A DNA stretch of 34,717 bases, taken from NCBI GenBank assembly GCA_034430155.1, contig DAOUET010000015.1:1-34717 (forward strand). The letters run 5' to 3'. Made by a program: the position numbers and the translations under genes. Below the pieces are notes generated by a model, which saw only the letters and a program-made list of their open reading frames with translations, did not search any database and was not told the DNA's origin. Shown here piece after piece: positions 8,810-16,785 of this stretch. This DNA is from DAOUET01 sp034430155 (lineage in GTDB: Bacteria > Chloroflexota > Anaerolineae > Anaerolineales > UBA4823). Positions within the stretch are counted from its first letter, which is position 1; every line of letters starts with the position of its first letter.

Positions 8810-9619
8810 CTAGCGGATGAGCATCGACAGAAGGTAGGGTAACCAGGCAATTAGCGCCATCAAAGGGTGCCCACGGCGGCTGGCATTACGACTATCCCAG
8901 TTGAAGAGATAGGTTGCCAACCCAAAGGAGAGCAAACCGCCACTGGCCAGTACGATGATTGATACCAGGGGTGAGATGACCGTCTCTTGATGGTAAGCCA
9001 GCCCTATAGCCGCTTGCATCGCATGAGAAGTGGGCAGCAGCATGGAGAATGGCATGATAGAGGCGGGCAGAAAGCTGAGCGGTACCATCAAGCCTCCGAT
9101 CAGCATGGCTGGTAAGAAGATAAGTTGTGACCATAAGACCGTCGCCCGGTTATCCTTGGAGACGACCGCGATAAGTGCCCCGATGCCTCCACAGGCAAAG
9201 GCGTTGAGCAACATGATCAGAGCGAACGCAACCCAATTATCAGGGGGCTTGCTCCTGAAGAGCAGTGGGGCTGTGCTGGCGATCAAGGTTGCTGCGATCA
9301 TGGCATGAAAGATCGTGGTCAGCGCCGGGATGATCAAGATGGAAAAAGCCGGCACGCCGTTTATTTTGAAGCTGCGGAAGATGCCCGCCTCGCGGTCCTC
9401 AACGATCGGTCCGGGCATACCCAGGATAGTACTAGCTACAATTGCAAATACCGCCATGGCGGGCACCATAGTATCCCCGAATAAAGGATTGATCTTGGTC
9501 ATCACCAACCCCATGATCAGGTAGAAACCTACCGGGAAGAGGTAATTAATCATCAGCAGGTTCGAATTGCGCAAGCCGGTCTTGAACTCGAAAGTAAAGT
9601 GGGTGACGAAGGCTTTCAT
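8810..9619 (-). CDS. ABC-2 type exporter permease
   Basis: 269 aa. Six hydrophobic segments are visible (about 22-42, 52-72, 92-120, 130-155, 165-190, 215-240), with the layout of ABC-2/DrrB-like permeases and a short loop after helix 2 (MPGPIVEDREAGIFRSFKINGVP) typical of the family's coupling region. Its ATG at 9619 overlaps the stop of the upstream ATPase gene as ATGA, so the two are translationally coupled. Together they form a drug, lipid or polymer exporter; the substrate cannot be told from sequence. The gene ends in TAG at 8810-8812. Confidence 0.9.
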   Translation of the reverse strand: MKAFVTHFTFEFKTGLRNSNLLMINYLFPVGFYLIMGLVMTKINPLFGDTMVPAMAVFAIVASTILGMPGPIVEDREAGIFRSFKINGVPAFSILIIPALTTIFHAMIAATLIASTAPLLFRSKPPDNWVAFALIMLLNAFACGGIGALIAVVSKDNRATVLWSQLIFLPAMLIGGLMVPLSFLPASIMPFSMLLPTSHAMQAAIGLAYHQETVISPLVSIIVLASGGLLSFGLATYLFNWDSRNASRRGHPLMALIAWLPYLLSMLIR

Positions 9620-10536
9620 CCTTGCTCTCCATGATTTGTGATCTCGAGGAAACGCTCCTCTAAGCTTGGACGTTCTACCCGCAGATCGATGAGCTTATCT
9701 TCCCGGGCTTCAATGTGATTGATGACGGCTACTACCGTTGCTCCGGGATTGTCGCTGAAGAAGACGGCATACTCATCGTTGAACATCGATCTGACAACCC
9801 CTGGAAATTGAGTGGCGGACAGGTCACCCACCCCAAGCTCGCTGCGCACCGAGATCTTGGTCAGGGTTGAACCCGTGGCGGTCAGCTCTTGCGGAGAGCC
9901 TATGGCAGCGATCTTGCCACGTAGCAATATCGCCACCCGGTCGGCCAGCTTCTCGGCTTCAGCCATATCGTGGGTGGCCAGCAAGATCGTGGTGCCGGAT
10001 TGCTTGAGCTCACCCATAATGGCGTGCAGTTCAGCCCGGGTCGCCACGTCCAATCCTGCGGTCGGTTCGTCGAGGATGACAACTTTCGGCTCGTGAGCCA
10101 CCGCCAGGGCTAAAGCCAGGCGGCGCTGCTGTCCCGTTGACAGCTGCCGATAGGAGGTGTGGATCTTCTCGCTAAGCCCCAGGCGATCTAGCAAGGCGTA
10201 GCGCGGATCGACTCCATGGTAGGCGCAGAAAAACGCCATGGCCTCCCCAACCAGCATATCCGCTGGCAATCCGGAAGTCTGTAATTGGATCCCGAGAACG
10301 TCCCGCAGGTCGCGCGCCTCACGGGTTGGATCTACTCCCATCACCTGAAGCGAACCATGATCCGGGGTTCGGATGCCCTCCAAGCATTCCAGTGTGGTGG
10401 TTTTACCCGCTCCGTTGGGTCCAAGCAAGCCAAATATCTCACCATGGCGAACCTCGAAACTGATCCCGTCGACAGCGACGAGATCCTGATAGGATTTGCT
10501 GAAATCTGACACCTTTACAACGGAATCTATCATCAT
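9616..10536 (-). CDS. ABC transporter ATP-binding protein (ABC-2/DrrA type)
   Basis: 306 aa from ATG 10536, chosen because GAGGAAG stands 8 bases before it; longer upstream reading has no SD and lacks domain content. Walker A GPNGAGKTT (39-47), Q-loop near 84, signature LSTGQ (132-136), Walker B VVILDEPTAGLD (152-163) and H-loop ATHD (H189) are all present, so the ATPase should be active. The C-terminal 80 residues form the extra domain seen in DrrA/CcmA-type exporter ATPases. It is the first gene of the exporter operon and energises the permease encoded after it. Substrate unknown. Confidence 0.92.
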   Translation of the reverse strand: MMIDSVVKVSDFSKSYQDLVAVDGISFEVRHGEIFGLLGPNGAGKTTTLECLEGIRTPDHGSLQVMGVDPTREARDLRDVLGIQLQTSGLPADMLVGEAMAFFCAYHGVDPRYALLDRLGLSEKIHTSYRQLSTGQQRRLALALAVAHEPKVVILDEPTAGLDVATRAELHAIMGELKQSGTTILLATHDMAEAEKLADRVAILLRGKIAAIGSPQELTATGSTLTKISVRSELGVGDLSATQFPGVVRSMFNDEYAVFFSDNPGATVVAVINHIEAREDKLIDLRVERPSLEERFLEITNHGEQG

Positions 10537-10802
10537 CAAGATACTTCCTCTCTTTCTGGCGGGAAGAATATTGTTAACTTTCCAGGTAAATTTGGATATT
10601 CTAGCAATTTGGACTACGCTTAGCAAGTGATAATTGTCATAATCCTGCTTGGTATTCCCGAAACTTGACCGTTTCACATGAACCGTTCCGCTGAATATCC
10701 AAGCTCCCAGGGTGGTTCCGAGAGAGGCTAAGGCGCGCAAAGGGGTGGTTGTGACGGTGGTGACGGAGAGGAGCGTGTTAAGTCTCCAGCACCAGCCGTA
10801 GC

Positions 10803-11310
10803 GTGCGATATTCATCGAACCGCTAGATTTGTTCTATTTTAGCACGCGGAAGGTCTCATTGGGGAACCACTGATACACTGAGAGCACTGATTTCACTGAG
10901 GCGGTCTCGGTCAGCTTATGATTCAGGTTATGTTTCCTGGCCTGGATTGCGGAGATCATCAATTCAGTGGCTTCACATCCATCAGTGCCTCAGTGGTCCA
11001 GTCACCCCCTGAGAACCACTGAAACACCGAGGGCACTGATTTCACTGAGGCGGTCTCGCTTAAATCATGATTCAGGTTAGGTTTCCTGGCCTGGATTGCC
11101 GAGATCATCAATTCATTGGATTTATATCCTTCAGTGCCTCAGTGGTCCAGTCACCCCCTGAGAACCACTGAAACACTGAGGGCACTGATTTCACTGAGGC
11201 GGTCTCGCTCGGACACTGATCCAGGTTTCGTATCCTGTCTGCCACGCGGGAATCATCCATTCAGTGGTTTCATATCCATCAGTGCCTCAGTGGTTCAATT
11301 ACCCTCCACG
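10803..11310 (+). repeat. Tandem structured repeat cluster 1 (leader plus three units, period 149)
   Basis: A leader (10803-10860, GTGCGATATTCATCGAACC...TTTTAGCACGCGGAAGGTCTCA) can fold with GCGTGC/GCACGC. Three units then begin AACCACTGA at 10865, 11014 and 11163: exactly 149 bases apart twice. Each unit has an outer stem AACCACTG/CAGTGGT, an inner stem GGCACTGA/TCAGTGCC (copy 1 has AG in place of the first GG) and a central ATGAT...ATCAT pairing. The third unit diverges most in its middle and ends with a longer tail (TTCAATTACCCTCCACGTCGAGCACC). It sits in the intergenic region between the divergent exporter and lipoprotein transcripts. No coding frame explains it. Confidence 0.9.
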
Positions 11311-11385
11311 TCGAGCACCCCCTGACATATTTGTATAAAACCAGCACAATTTCCGCATGATTGACAGGACTTTGTCATAATTTCC

Positions 11386-11413
11386 TTGACTTTCCCATAT
11401 CCCCTTCTATAAT
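11386..11413 (+). promoter_or_regulatory. Sigma-70-type promoter of the lipoprotein block
   Basis: TTGACT (11386-11391), 16 bases, then TATAAT (11408-11413): the same boxes and spacing as the promoter at 1489-1516. It lies just after repeat cluster 1. Transcription would begin near 11420, giving a leader of over 200 bases before the lipoprotein start. Confidence 0.7.
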
Positions 11414-11463
11414 GGAACGAAAAAAGAACACGGAGCGTCTTGAAAGTTAAGAGGAGTGTGTAT

Positions 11464-11643
11464 ATGAATGGCATTCTTCTACAGCATGCCTTGACCTACC
11501 TGGCGCCCAGGTTGTGGCGGCTGCCTTCAATTTCTCCATTCCCACGCCAGCAGCTCCGGTACCCCCTCTTACTGAAATTCAATCCACTTCCGCCTGGAAC
11601 CATAAGGGTAACCGGTTGGATCGGGGAATACGGATGGTTATGA
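11464..11643 (+). CDS. Possible 59-aa leader ORF ahead of the lipoprotein gene
   Basis: ATG 11464 has a strong SD (AAGAGGAG, 7 bases before) and lies about 45 bases after the predicted transcription start. The stop TGA at 11641-11643 overlaps ATG 11640 of the lipoprotein frame as ATGA. The peptide (MNGILLQHALTYLAPRLWRL..., Pro/Leu/Arg-rich) has no recognised family and could be a non-functional frame. A coupled leader peptide is an inference from the SD and the overlap only. Confidence 0.3.
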   Translation: MNGILLQHALTYLAPRLWRLPSISPFPRQQLRYPLLLKFNPLPPGTIRVTGWIGEYGWL

Positions 11644-13913
11644 TGCGATCGGGGATCCTTGTATATTTCCTCCTGGCAGGCATCTTGCTTTCCGCCTGCG
11701 GTAGGGTGACCCATCCTCTCAACACCACGAATACACTTTCTCCTCCACCGGCTACCCCCTCCCTGCCGCCTACCACTCCCCCGGGTTACACCTTGGAAAA
11801 GCTGGAGTCGCTTTCACCCCAAGACACCCTGGTGCAACTGGATTACGAGCCGACTTTCTCACGCCCGGAAGCCTTTTACGCATACGGCCGCCTGCCGCCT
11901 TTCACCTTGCTGGCCGATGGGATGGTGATTTATCTCCAGGAATGCCAGACTGTCGAAGACCAGGTCGTCATGCAGGCGCGCCTTACTCCTGATGAAGCCC
12001 TGGCTCTGCTGGACCAAGTTCAGGCGCTGGGTTTTTTACAACTGGAAGACTATACAGACACCTGCCGGGACATGGGAGGCGGCACTCGCCAGTGTGTGGA
12101 GGACTCCAGTTTCACCATTCTGCGCGTGCTCCAGCCGGATGGCCGGCTGCGCCAGGTGAAGATCTACCACAACTTCACACAGGTGCCGGAGGTCCTGGAT
12201 TCCATTCGACAGCTGCTGGTCGAGTACCAGCACCCCGAGGCACAGCCTTATAAACCCGAACGCGCTACCCTGTTCCTTCGCGCTCTTGAGAGCGTCCGGG
12301 GTGTGGAGCTGCAACCTTGGCCTTTGGGCTCAGGCTGGTTGCGAGCCCTGGATAGCGTTGCTGAGGGGGAGAAAGCCTTTCTTCTGGAGGGCAAAGACCT
12401 GGGTAGATTTTTGGATGCTGTGCCAAGCAACACCGGCGACTTCTTTTTTGAGTACCAGGATCGATATTTCAGCGCATACCTGATCCCCTGGCCGCCAGGA
12501 GTGGATTACGGCCAGTTCCTTTCCAGCGTGTCGATCCCCACGGAAGGGGTCCCCACCCTGCCTCCTCCTGCTGCCACCCTTTCCGTCTGCCACCTGCCTG
12601 CGGTGGAACTCACCCAACCCCAGAGTGGCTTGCGCCTGGCCTATATCCGGGATGGCGACTTGTGGCTGCTAGATGAAGGAGAAAGGGCGCACCAAGTTAC
12701 CACCACCGGAGAGGTTCAGTCGCTGGGACTCTCCCTGGATGGTGAGATGGTGGCGTTCACCCGCCAGCCCGGTGACAAGCCCGTTGAATTGTGGGTGGTG
12801 CAGGCGGATGGTAGCGGGTTACGCCGCTTGGCGGGTGAACCATTCAGCGGGAGCCTCAGCCTGCCCTACAACGCCTTCTCCCCTGACAGGCAGCTGCTGG
12901 CTTTTCTTCACCAGCTCAGCGACCACAGCCAGGAGTTGTGGGTCGCCCGTTTGGACGGCTCCGGTGCGAAGCGCCTGGTCAGCGCCCAGGACCTGATGGC
13001 CATCGTGCAGGAGCCAACCGCCGATCGGGCTTCCCTGACGGGGTTGACCTGGATCCCCGGCACCCACGACCTGACCTACGACGCCTATCCCCTGTTCGAC
13101 CAGGACGGTATCTATATTTACGTTCAGAGACAGGTCTGGAAAGTGGACGCCGACAGCGGGGAGCAAAGCCTGCTTCTGCCCCCTGGCGAGGGCGGTGCCC
13201 TGGACTATTCCCCTGACGGCAGATGGATGACCATCATCACTCCCGATAGCCTGCGACTGATGGATCTAAATAGTGGAGAAATCCATCCGGCCGGGGTGGG
13301 CTATGCCGCGGTCGGGATGGGAGAATACTATTATTACCCGCCGCTGGTCTGGCATACCAGCGGGGACTTCTTCCTGCTGGCCCAACTCGATGCCGCGGAG
13401 TTCACTTCCTGCTTCTCGGACTGCCCGGTGGCGATCTGGCGCGTGCCTGCCGACGGCGCTCCGGCCGAGAAACTGGCTGAATTCAAGGGGAATATCTCCT
13501 CCTTCGCTATCTCACCTGACCAGTCTTTAGTCGCCTACGTGCGGGCAGAATTCCCCTCCAATATGCGGGAATTACACCTCGCCCGGGTGGATAGTTCTGA
13601 AGACCTCATATACGACACGGCCTTCCTGCCGGACTTTTGGGGCTGGTCGCCCGACTCGGGGCATTTTTTCTATGTGTACGGTGAAGCACAGGAAAACCAG
13701 AACCTGGGGTATATCTGCGAACCACCCCGACCATTTGCTCCCATCACCTACCCGACCTGGTTGGACGCGGGGCGCTTTTTGTTCGTGAGCGGGCTGGAGG
13801 GGTATTTCGAAGTGAGGGTAGGAAACCTGTCCGGAGAGATCATCACCCTGGCGCAAGTTGAGGAGTACGGGGATTTTGACTATGTAGTGACTCCGGAAAA
13901 CCAGGATAAATAG
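11634..13913 (+). CDS. Lipoprotein with TolB-like beta-propeller
   Basis: 759 aa from ATG 11634 (GGGGA 6 bases upstream); ATG 11640 and 11643 are close alternatives, and frames further upstream only add non-conserved residues. A signal peptide II with lipobox LLSAC puts the lipidated cysteine at residue 22, followed by a Thr/Ser/Pro linker. Residues about 60-250 form an N-terminal domain with several cysteines. From about residue 330 come WD40/PD40-type blades as in TolB: SLDGEMVAFTRQ...ELWVVQADGSGLRRL, SPDRQLLAFLHQ...ELWVARLDGSGAKRL, SPDGRWMTI, SPDQSLVAYVRA...ELHLARVDSS and SPDSGHFFYV. It is probably anchored outside the membrane and binds protein or glycan partners. First gene of an envelope-protein block that continues with another lipoprotein and a LysM protein. 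Confidence 0.85.
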   Translation: MVMMRSGILVYFLLAGILLSACGRVTHPLNTTNTLSPPPATPSLPPTTPPGYTLEKLESLSPQDTLVQLDYEPTFSRPEAFYAYGRLPPFTLLADGMVIYLQECQTVEDQVVMQARLTPDEALALLDQVQALGFLQLEDYTDTCRDMGGGTRQCVEDSSFTILRVLQPDGRLRQVKIYHNFTQVPEVLDSIRQLLVEYQHPEAQPYKPERATLFLRALESVRGVELQPWPLGSGWLRALDSVAEGEKAFLLEGKDLGRFLDAVPSNTGDFFFEYQDRYFSAYLIPWPPGVDYGQFLSSVSIPTEGVPTLPPPAATLSVCHLPAVELTQPQSGLRLAYIRDGDLWLLDEGERAHQVTTTGEVQSLGLSLDGEMVAFTRQPGDKPVELWVVQADGSGLRRLAGEPFSGSLSLPYNAFSPDRQLLAFLHQLSDHSQELWVARLDGSGAKRLVSAQDLMAIVQEPTADRASLTGLTWIPGTHDLTYDAYPLFDQDGIYIYVQRQVWKVDADSGEQSLLLPPGEGGALDYSPDGRWMTIITPDSLRLMDLNSGEIHPAGVGYAAVGMGEYYYYPPLVWHTSGDFFLLAQLDAAEFTSCFSDCPVAIWRVPADGAPAEKLAEFKGNISSFAISPDQSLVAYVRAEFPSNMRELHLARVDSSEDLIYDTAFLPDFWGWSPDSGHFFYVYGEAQENQNLGYICEPPRPFAPITYPTWLDAGRFLFVSGLEGYFEVRVGNLSGEIITLAQVEEYGDFDYVVTPENQDK

Positions 13914-13983
13914 ATCTGGATTAATAGCCCTTTACCTGACGCAAAGATTATGTGGTACTTCACTCGTGAAGATGCTGGCTCGT

Positions 13984-14040
13984 ACCGCAAAGGCGCGAAG
14001 GACGCTAAGTTCATCTTCGCACTCTTAGCACCTTCGCGGT
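13984..14040. repeat. Palindromic repeat element of the ACCGCAAAGG type
   Basis: 5' arm ACCGCAAAGGCGCGAAGGAC + GCTAAG (13984-14009), 15-base loop, 3' arm TTAGCACCTTCGCGGT (14025-14040). The arms pair as ACCGC/GCGGT, GAAGG/CCTTC and GCTAA/TTAGC with an unpaired 5' insertion. It begins 71 bases after the lipoprotein stop and could also slow or end transcription, but no T-run follows. Similar sequences are familiar from many environmental genomes (memory, unchecked). Confidence 0.65.
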
Positions 14041-14220
14041 TCTTATTAGAAGGATTATCTGGCTCATGATCACTCTATTGCTCCCTGTAACAGGCATCCA
14101 AGCGGAGCCGGCGAGGCCGAGATGCTGCCGGAGTTGGAGTTCCTCTACACGGTGAAGAAGATGGGTGTTATCATGCTGGTGATGGGGGCGCCAGTGTATG
14201 TATGTGCCGTGAGGGACGAC
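14041..14220. other. Intergenic stretch with possible decayed coding tail
   Basis: A short plus-strand frame reads EMLPELEFLYTVKKMGVIMLVMGAPVYV and stops at 14223-14225. It looks like a C-terminal helix but is too short to assign to a family. Otherwise nothing is recognised here. Confidence 0.3.
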
Positions 14221-14294
14221 CGATGATAGAGGATAGAAGACGGATGATGGGTTTTTTAGATTGGCCTGTAATCAGTAGTCAATAGCCAGTAATT
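14221..14294. repeat. Two heptanucleotide quasi-repeats
   Basis: 14222-14249 reads GATGATA-GAGGATA-GAAGACG-GATGATG, four imperfect 7-base units. 14270-14291 reads AATCAGT-AGTCAAT-AGCCAGT, three imperfect 7-base units with a different motif. They occupy the space just before the second lipoprotein gene and resemble the short tandem heptamer repeats known from some bacteria. No function seen. Confidence 0.45.
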
Positions 14295-14311
14295 TGAGGT
14301 TAAAGCCAATT

Positions 14312-15292
14312 ATGAAAAACTTGTATCTTATCCCACTCACTCTGATCCTGGCTGGTTGCGTTTCGGCCAGGCCCCTCCCGATCTCAAACCAGCTGGAGGC
14401 AGCCTCCACCCCTGCGCCTCTCGAGAGTCAAAGTGAGACGACCGCTTCAGGATCGCTCTCCGGACAAACTTCTGATGGTAGAAACGTGGAGATCATCGGA
14501 GGCGACGAAGAGTCCCTACGAGAGTTCATCCAACGCTGGTTGATGCCCATTTACCCTGGGGCGACCGGCGGAGAGCCCCGGGTCTTTATTGGCAGCCTGC
14601 CAGAGGATCTCCCGGTTGAAGTGCCCCTTCCTGCAGGCGCACGCATCGTCGCTGCCATCCAGGAACCAGAGTCCTTCAACCAGATCATTCTGGACGTTAA
14701 CCTGGCTCCTGAAGAGATCACGGAATATTATGCAAAGGCGCTTCCCGAAAAAGGCTGGCGTGCAGTGCCCCAGGACTCCCGCACTGGCGGCTTTGTCGTC
14801 GCCGGGGACATTGGGGAACGTTACTGCCATGATGAGGACAAAGCCTACCTGGAGGTTTGGTCCGTAGAAAAGCCGGATGGGCCAACGGACGTGCGGTTAA
14901 TCCTGTATGCCAAAGCAGACACGCAATTCTGCCAGGAGCCCGGAATGGGGTACTTGGACCAAGGCATGAACCTAATTCCAGGATTGGAAGCACCGCCTGG
15001 GGCGCGCATGACGAGCGGCGGATCCGGCGGCAGCAGCGACGGGAGCTCCTATGTCTCCACTAACCTCGAGACCAGCCTGAACGCTGGGGAAATCCTGGAA
15101 CATTACAATCCCATATTGAAGCAGGCCGGCTGGGAGCAGGTTGACCAGGGCCTCACCGAGGTGGTTGCCTGGAGCGCCTGGAGGCTGCGCGATGATGGCG
15201 GCGAAGCATGGAGCGGCACACTGATCGTGATGGAGAGTCGACTAGCTCCCGAAAGCCGCTTCGCTCTGCTGAGCGTGGAGAAAGTTCCTTAG
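14312..15292 (+). CDS. Lipoprotein with an internally duplicated GW-ending domain
   Basis: 326 aa from ATG 14312. A TTG at 14294 in the same frame is less likely because MKNLYLIPLTLILAGC is a complete lipoprotein signal with Cys16. The SD is weak (GAGG 12 bases upstream). Two similar modules are visible: residues about 95-150 (EVPLPAGARIVAAI...APEEITEYYAKALPEKGWR) and about 225-285 (LEAPPGARMTS...NAGEILEHYNPILKQAGWE). Both have PxGAR, a beta strand, then an EI-xx-YY/HY helix ending in GW. I do not recognise a named family for the module. It is followed after 39 bases by the LysM gene, so co-transcription is likely. Exposed on the outer side of the membrane. Confidence 0.8.
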   Translation: MKNLYLIPLTLILAGCVSARPLPISNQLEAASTPAPLESQSETTASGSLSGQTSDGRNVEIIGGDEESLREFIQRWLMPIYPGATGGEPRVFIGSLPEDLPVEVPLPAGARIVAAIQEPESFNQIILDVNLAPEEITEYYAKALPEKGWRAVPQDSRTGGFVVAGDIGERYCHDEDKAYLEVWSVEKPDGPTDVRLILYAKADTQFCQEPGMGYLDQGMNLIPGLEAPPGARMTSGGSGGSSDGSSYVSTNLETSLNAGEILEHYNPILKQAGWEQVDQGLTEVVAWSAWRLRDDGGEAWSGTLIVMESRLAPESRFALLSVEKVP

Positions 15293-15331
15293 TAACCCCG
15301 ATAACCCGATTTATAAAAAAGGAGTCTGAAA

Positions 15332-15928
15332 ATGAACCAGAAACAACCTCTGAGGAAAGCGTTCCTTCTAGCCCTAGCCAGGTTCGCTATCCCGGCTTTC
15401 CTGGCCCTGGCAGTGCTGGCGGCTGCATGGCCTCAGCCAGTTCAGGCTGCTGTAAGCTGCCGGGCTTACTACACTGTGCGGGTAGGGGATACGACCCCCC
15501 GGATTGCCCACACCTATCACTTGAAGTGGCGGGAGATCGCCACGGCTAACGGGTTGAAAACCACCGACCGGCTCACGGTAGGGCAGCAACTGTGCATCCC
15601 CGCCGAGGAGGAGACCACCACTGCCAAAAAATCGACCACTCCAGCCACGGATAAAAAAGCCAGAATCGTGGTATCTATTGCCGGAAAGCGTATTTCGCTC
15701 AGCCTATCGGATTTCACCCAGGAGCATACCTACCTGGTGAAAGTGCGCGATAACAGAGTGGGGATCGGTGGCTGGTACAAGTTGAAAGTGGTAGTGGTCG
15801 ATGAAGATACAGACCTCACCTTGAGATTTCCTGTTCCAGAGGATCTGCGCCGTGTGCTTTACCTTCAGGTATGCCTGAAGGACCAGTTCACCAACCAGCT
15901 GATCTGCCGCCTGAACATCAATCCCTAG
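15332..15928 (+). CDS. Secreted LysM-domain protein
   Basis: 198 aa. Strong SD AAGGAG 8 bases before the ATG. Residues 1-39 are a signal sequence (positive N-terminus, hydrophobic 15-32, cleavage near VQAA). Residues 46-90 are one LysM domain: YYTVRVGDTTPRIAHTYHL...IATANGL...LTVGQQLCIP, which binds peptidoglycan or other GlcNAc polymers. After a Thr/Lys-rich linker, residues 108-198 form a beta-rich C-terminal domain with two cysteines near the end (QVCLKDQ, LICRLN), not recognised. Last gene of the envelope block; likely anchors itself or partners to the cell wall or sheath. Confidence 0.88.
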   Translation: MNQKQPLRKAFLLALARFAIPAFLALAVLAAAWPQPVQAAVSCRAYYTVRVGDTTPRIAHTYHLKWREIATANGLKTTDRLTVGQQLCIPAEEETTTAKKSTTPATDKKARIVVSIAGKRISLSLSDFTQEHTYLVKVRDNRVGIGGWYKLKVVVVDEDTDLTLRFPVPEDLRRVLYLQVCLKDQFTNQLICRLNINP

Positions 15929-16082
15929 CGTATACGCCAAGCGCCATAGGCAAGTGATCTTCGGTCTGCGGTATGTGGTCAAAGGGTTATCACAGGGATC
16001 CCTCCCTTCTTTTGGGATGACATGATGAGCCCCTGATTTATCCAGTGGGCAGGGATTCAAGCCAGGCTGTGATCTTTTTGGC

Positions 16083-16134
16083 GGGGCAGGGCATGGCGAG
16101 GGTTTCCGTCCTGGCCAGCCATTGTCTCTGCCCC
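16083..16134. repeat. Imperfect inverted repeat GGGGCAG...CTGCCCC
   Basis: GGGGCAG (16083-16089) pairs with CTGCCCC (16128-16134) and ATGGC with GCCAT inside it. It lies in the 377-base gap between the LysM and DinB-like genes, which otherwise holds no gene. It resembles a worn palindromic repeat; a terminator role is possible but there is no T-run. Confidence 0.4.
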
Positions 16135-16305
16135 TACCAGGCCGTTCAGCACGGGCTCATCCGTGATCTGCGTCACTAACCCCAACCCCAATGCCTCCCT
16201 TCTCACGATCGTGCAGAAGAGGATGGTTTTTACGTTATTGTGAAAGCCATGAGGTCAATCAGCTTTCCAACAGGTATGTGATTATGAAAACAGAGGAGCG
16301 AAAGC

Positions 16306-16767
16306 ATGGATAAACCCACCTTTCTCGAAAAGCTGCGCACTTCCCGGGCGCGCTGGGAGGCAGCTCTGGCGCGCCTAGACCAGTCGCAGATGGAAACACC
16401 GGGAAAAGCCGGCCCCTGGTCGGTGAAAGATATCATCGCTCACCTAATCTGGTTTGAGCGAGAAATGGTTGGCCTACTAAACGCCCGTGCTCTGGTTGGC
16501 TCAGCGTTGTGGAACCTGCCCCAAGATGAACGCAATGCAGCCATCTACGCTGAGAACCGCCACCGACCTCTTTACCAAGTGCTCGCTGAGGCGCCAAAGG
16601 TATACCGGCAGATGCTGGCAGGCGTGGAAGGGCTTTCCGATGAGGAATTGAATGACCCCAAGAGGTTTATAAACATGCCAGAGGATTGGGTGCCCTGGGA
16701 GATATTGGCACAAAATTCCTACGAGCATTACGATGCCCACCTGCCTGATATCGAAAAATTGGAATAA
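16306..16767 (+). CDS. DinB/ClbS-DfsB-like four-helix bundle protein
   Basis: 153 aa; SD GAGGAG 7 bases upstream. The N-terminal half has the family signature GPWSVKDIIAHLIWFEREM and the C-terminal half has SYEHYDAHLPDIE, placing His46, His141 and His145 as the probable metal triad of the DinB superfamily. The ClbS/DfsB (DUF1706) branch is suggested by FLEKLRTSRARWEAALARL at the start and the hydrophobic EDWVPWEILAQNSYEHY end; ClbS itself protects against colibactin. Whether this one hydrolyses or transfers anything is unknown. The methyltransferase gene begins 18 bases later, so they are probably one transcript. Confidence 0.8.
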   Translation: MDKPTFLEKLRTSRARWEAALARLDQSQMETPGKAGPWSVKDIIAHLIWFEREMVGLLNARALVGSALWNLPQDERNAAIYAENRHRPLYQVLAEAPKVYRQMLAGVEGLSDEELNDPKRFINMPEDWVPWEILAQNSYEHYDAHLPDIEKLE

Positions 16768-16785
16768 AGGATCGGCACGCCTGGG

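Noticed and set aside
10865..11310. CRISPR array
   Set aside because: Three units of about 149 bases are near-identical over most of their length, with no unique spacers and no cas genes.
11361..11381. Promoter TTGACA with CATAAT
   Set aside because: The spacing is only 9 bases; the TTGACT/TATAAT pair just downstream fits far better.
15928..15937. Perfect palindrome GCGTATACGC at the LysM stop
   Set aside because: Ten bases with no loop is too short to support a terminator or operator without further copies.
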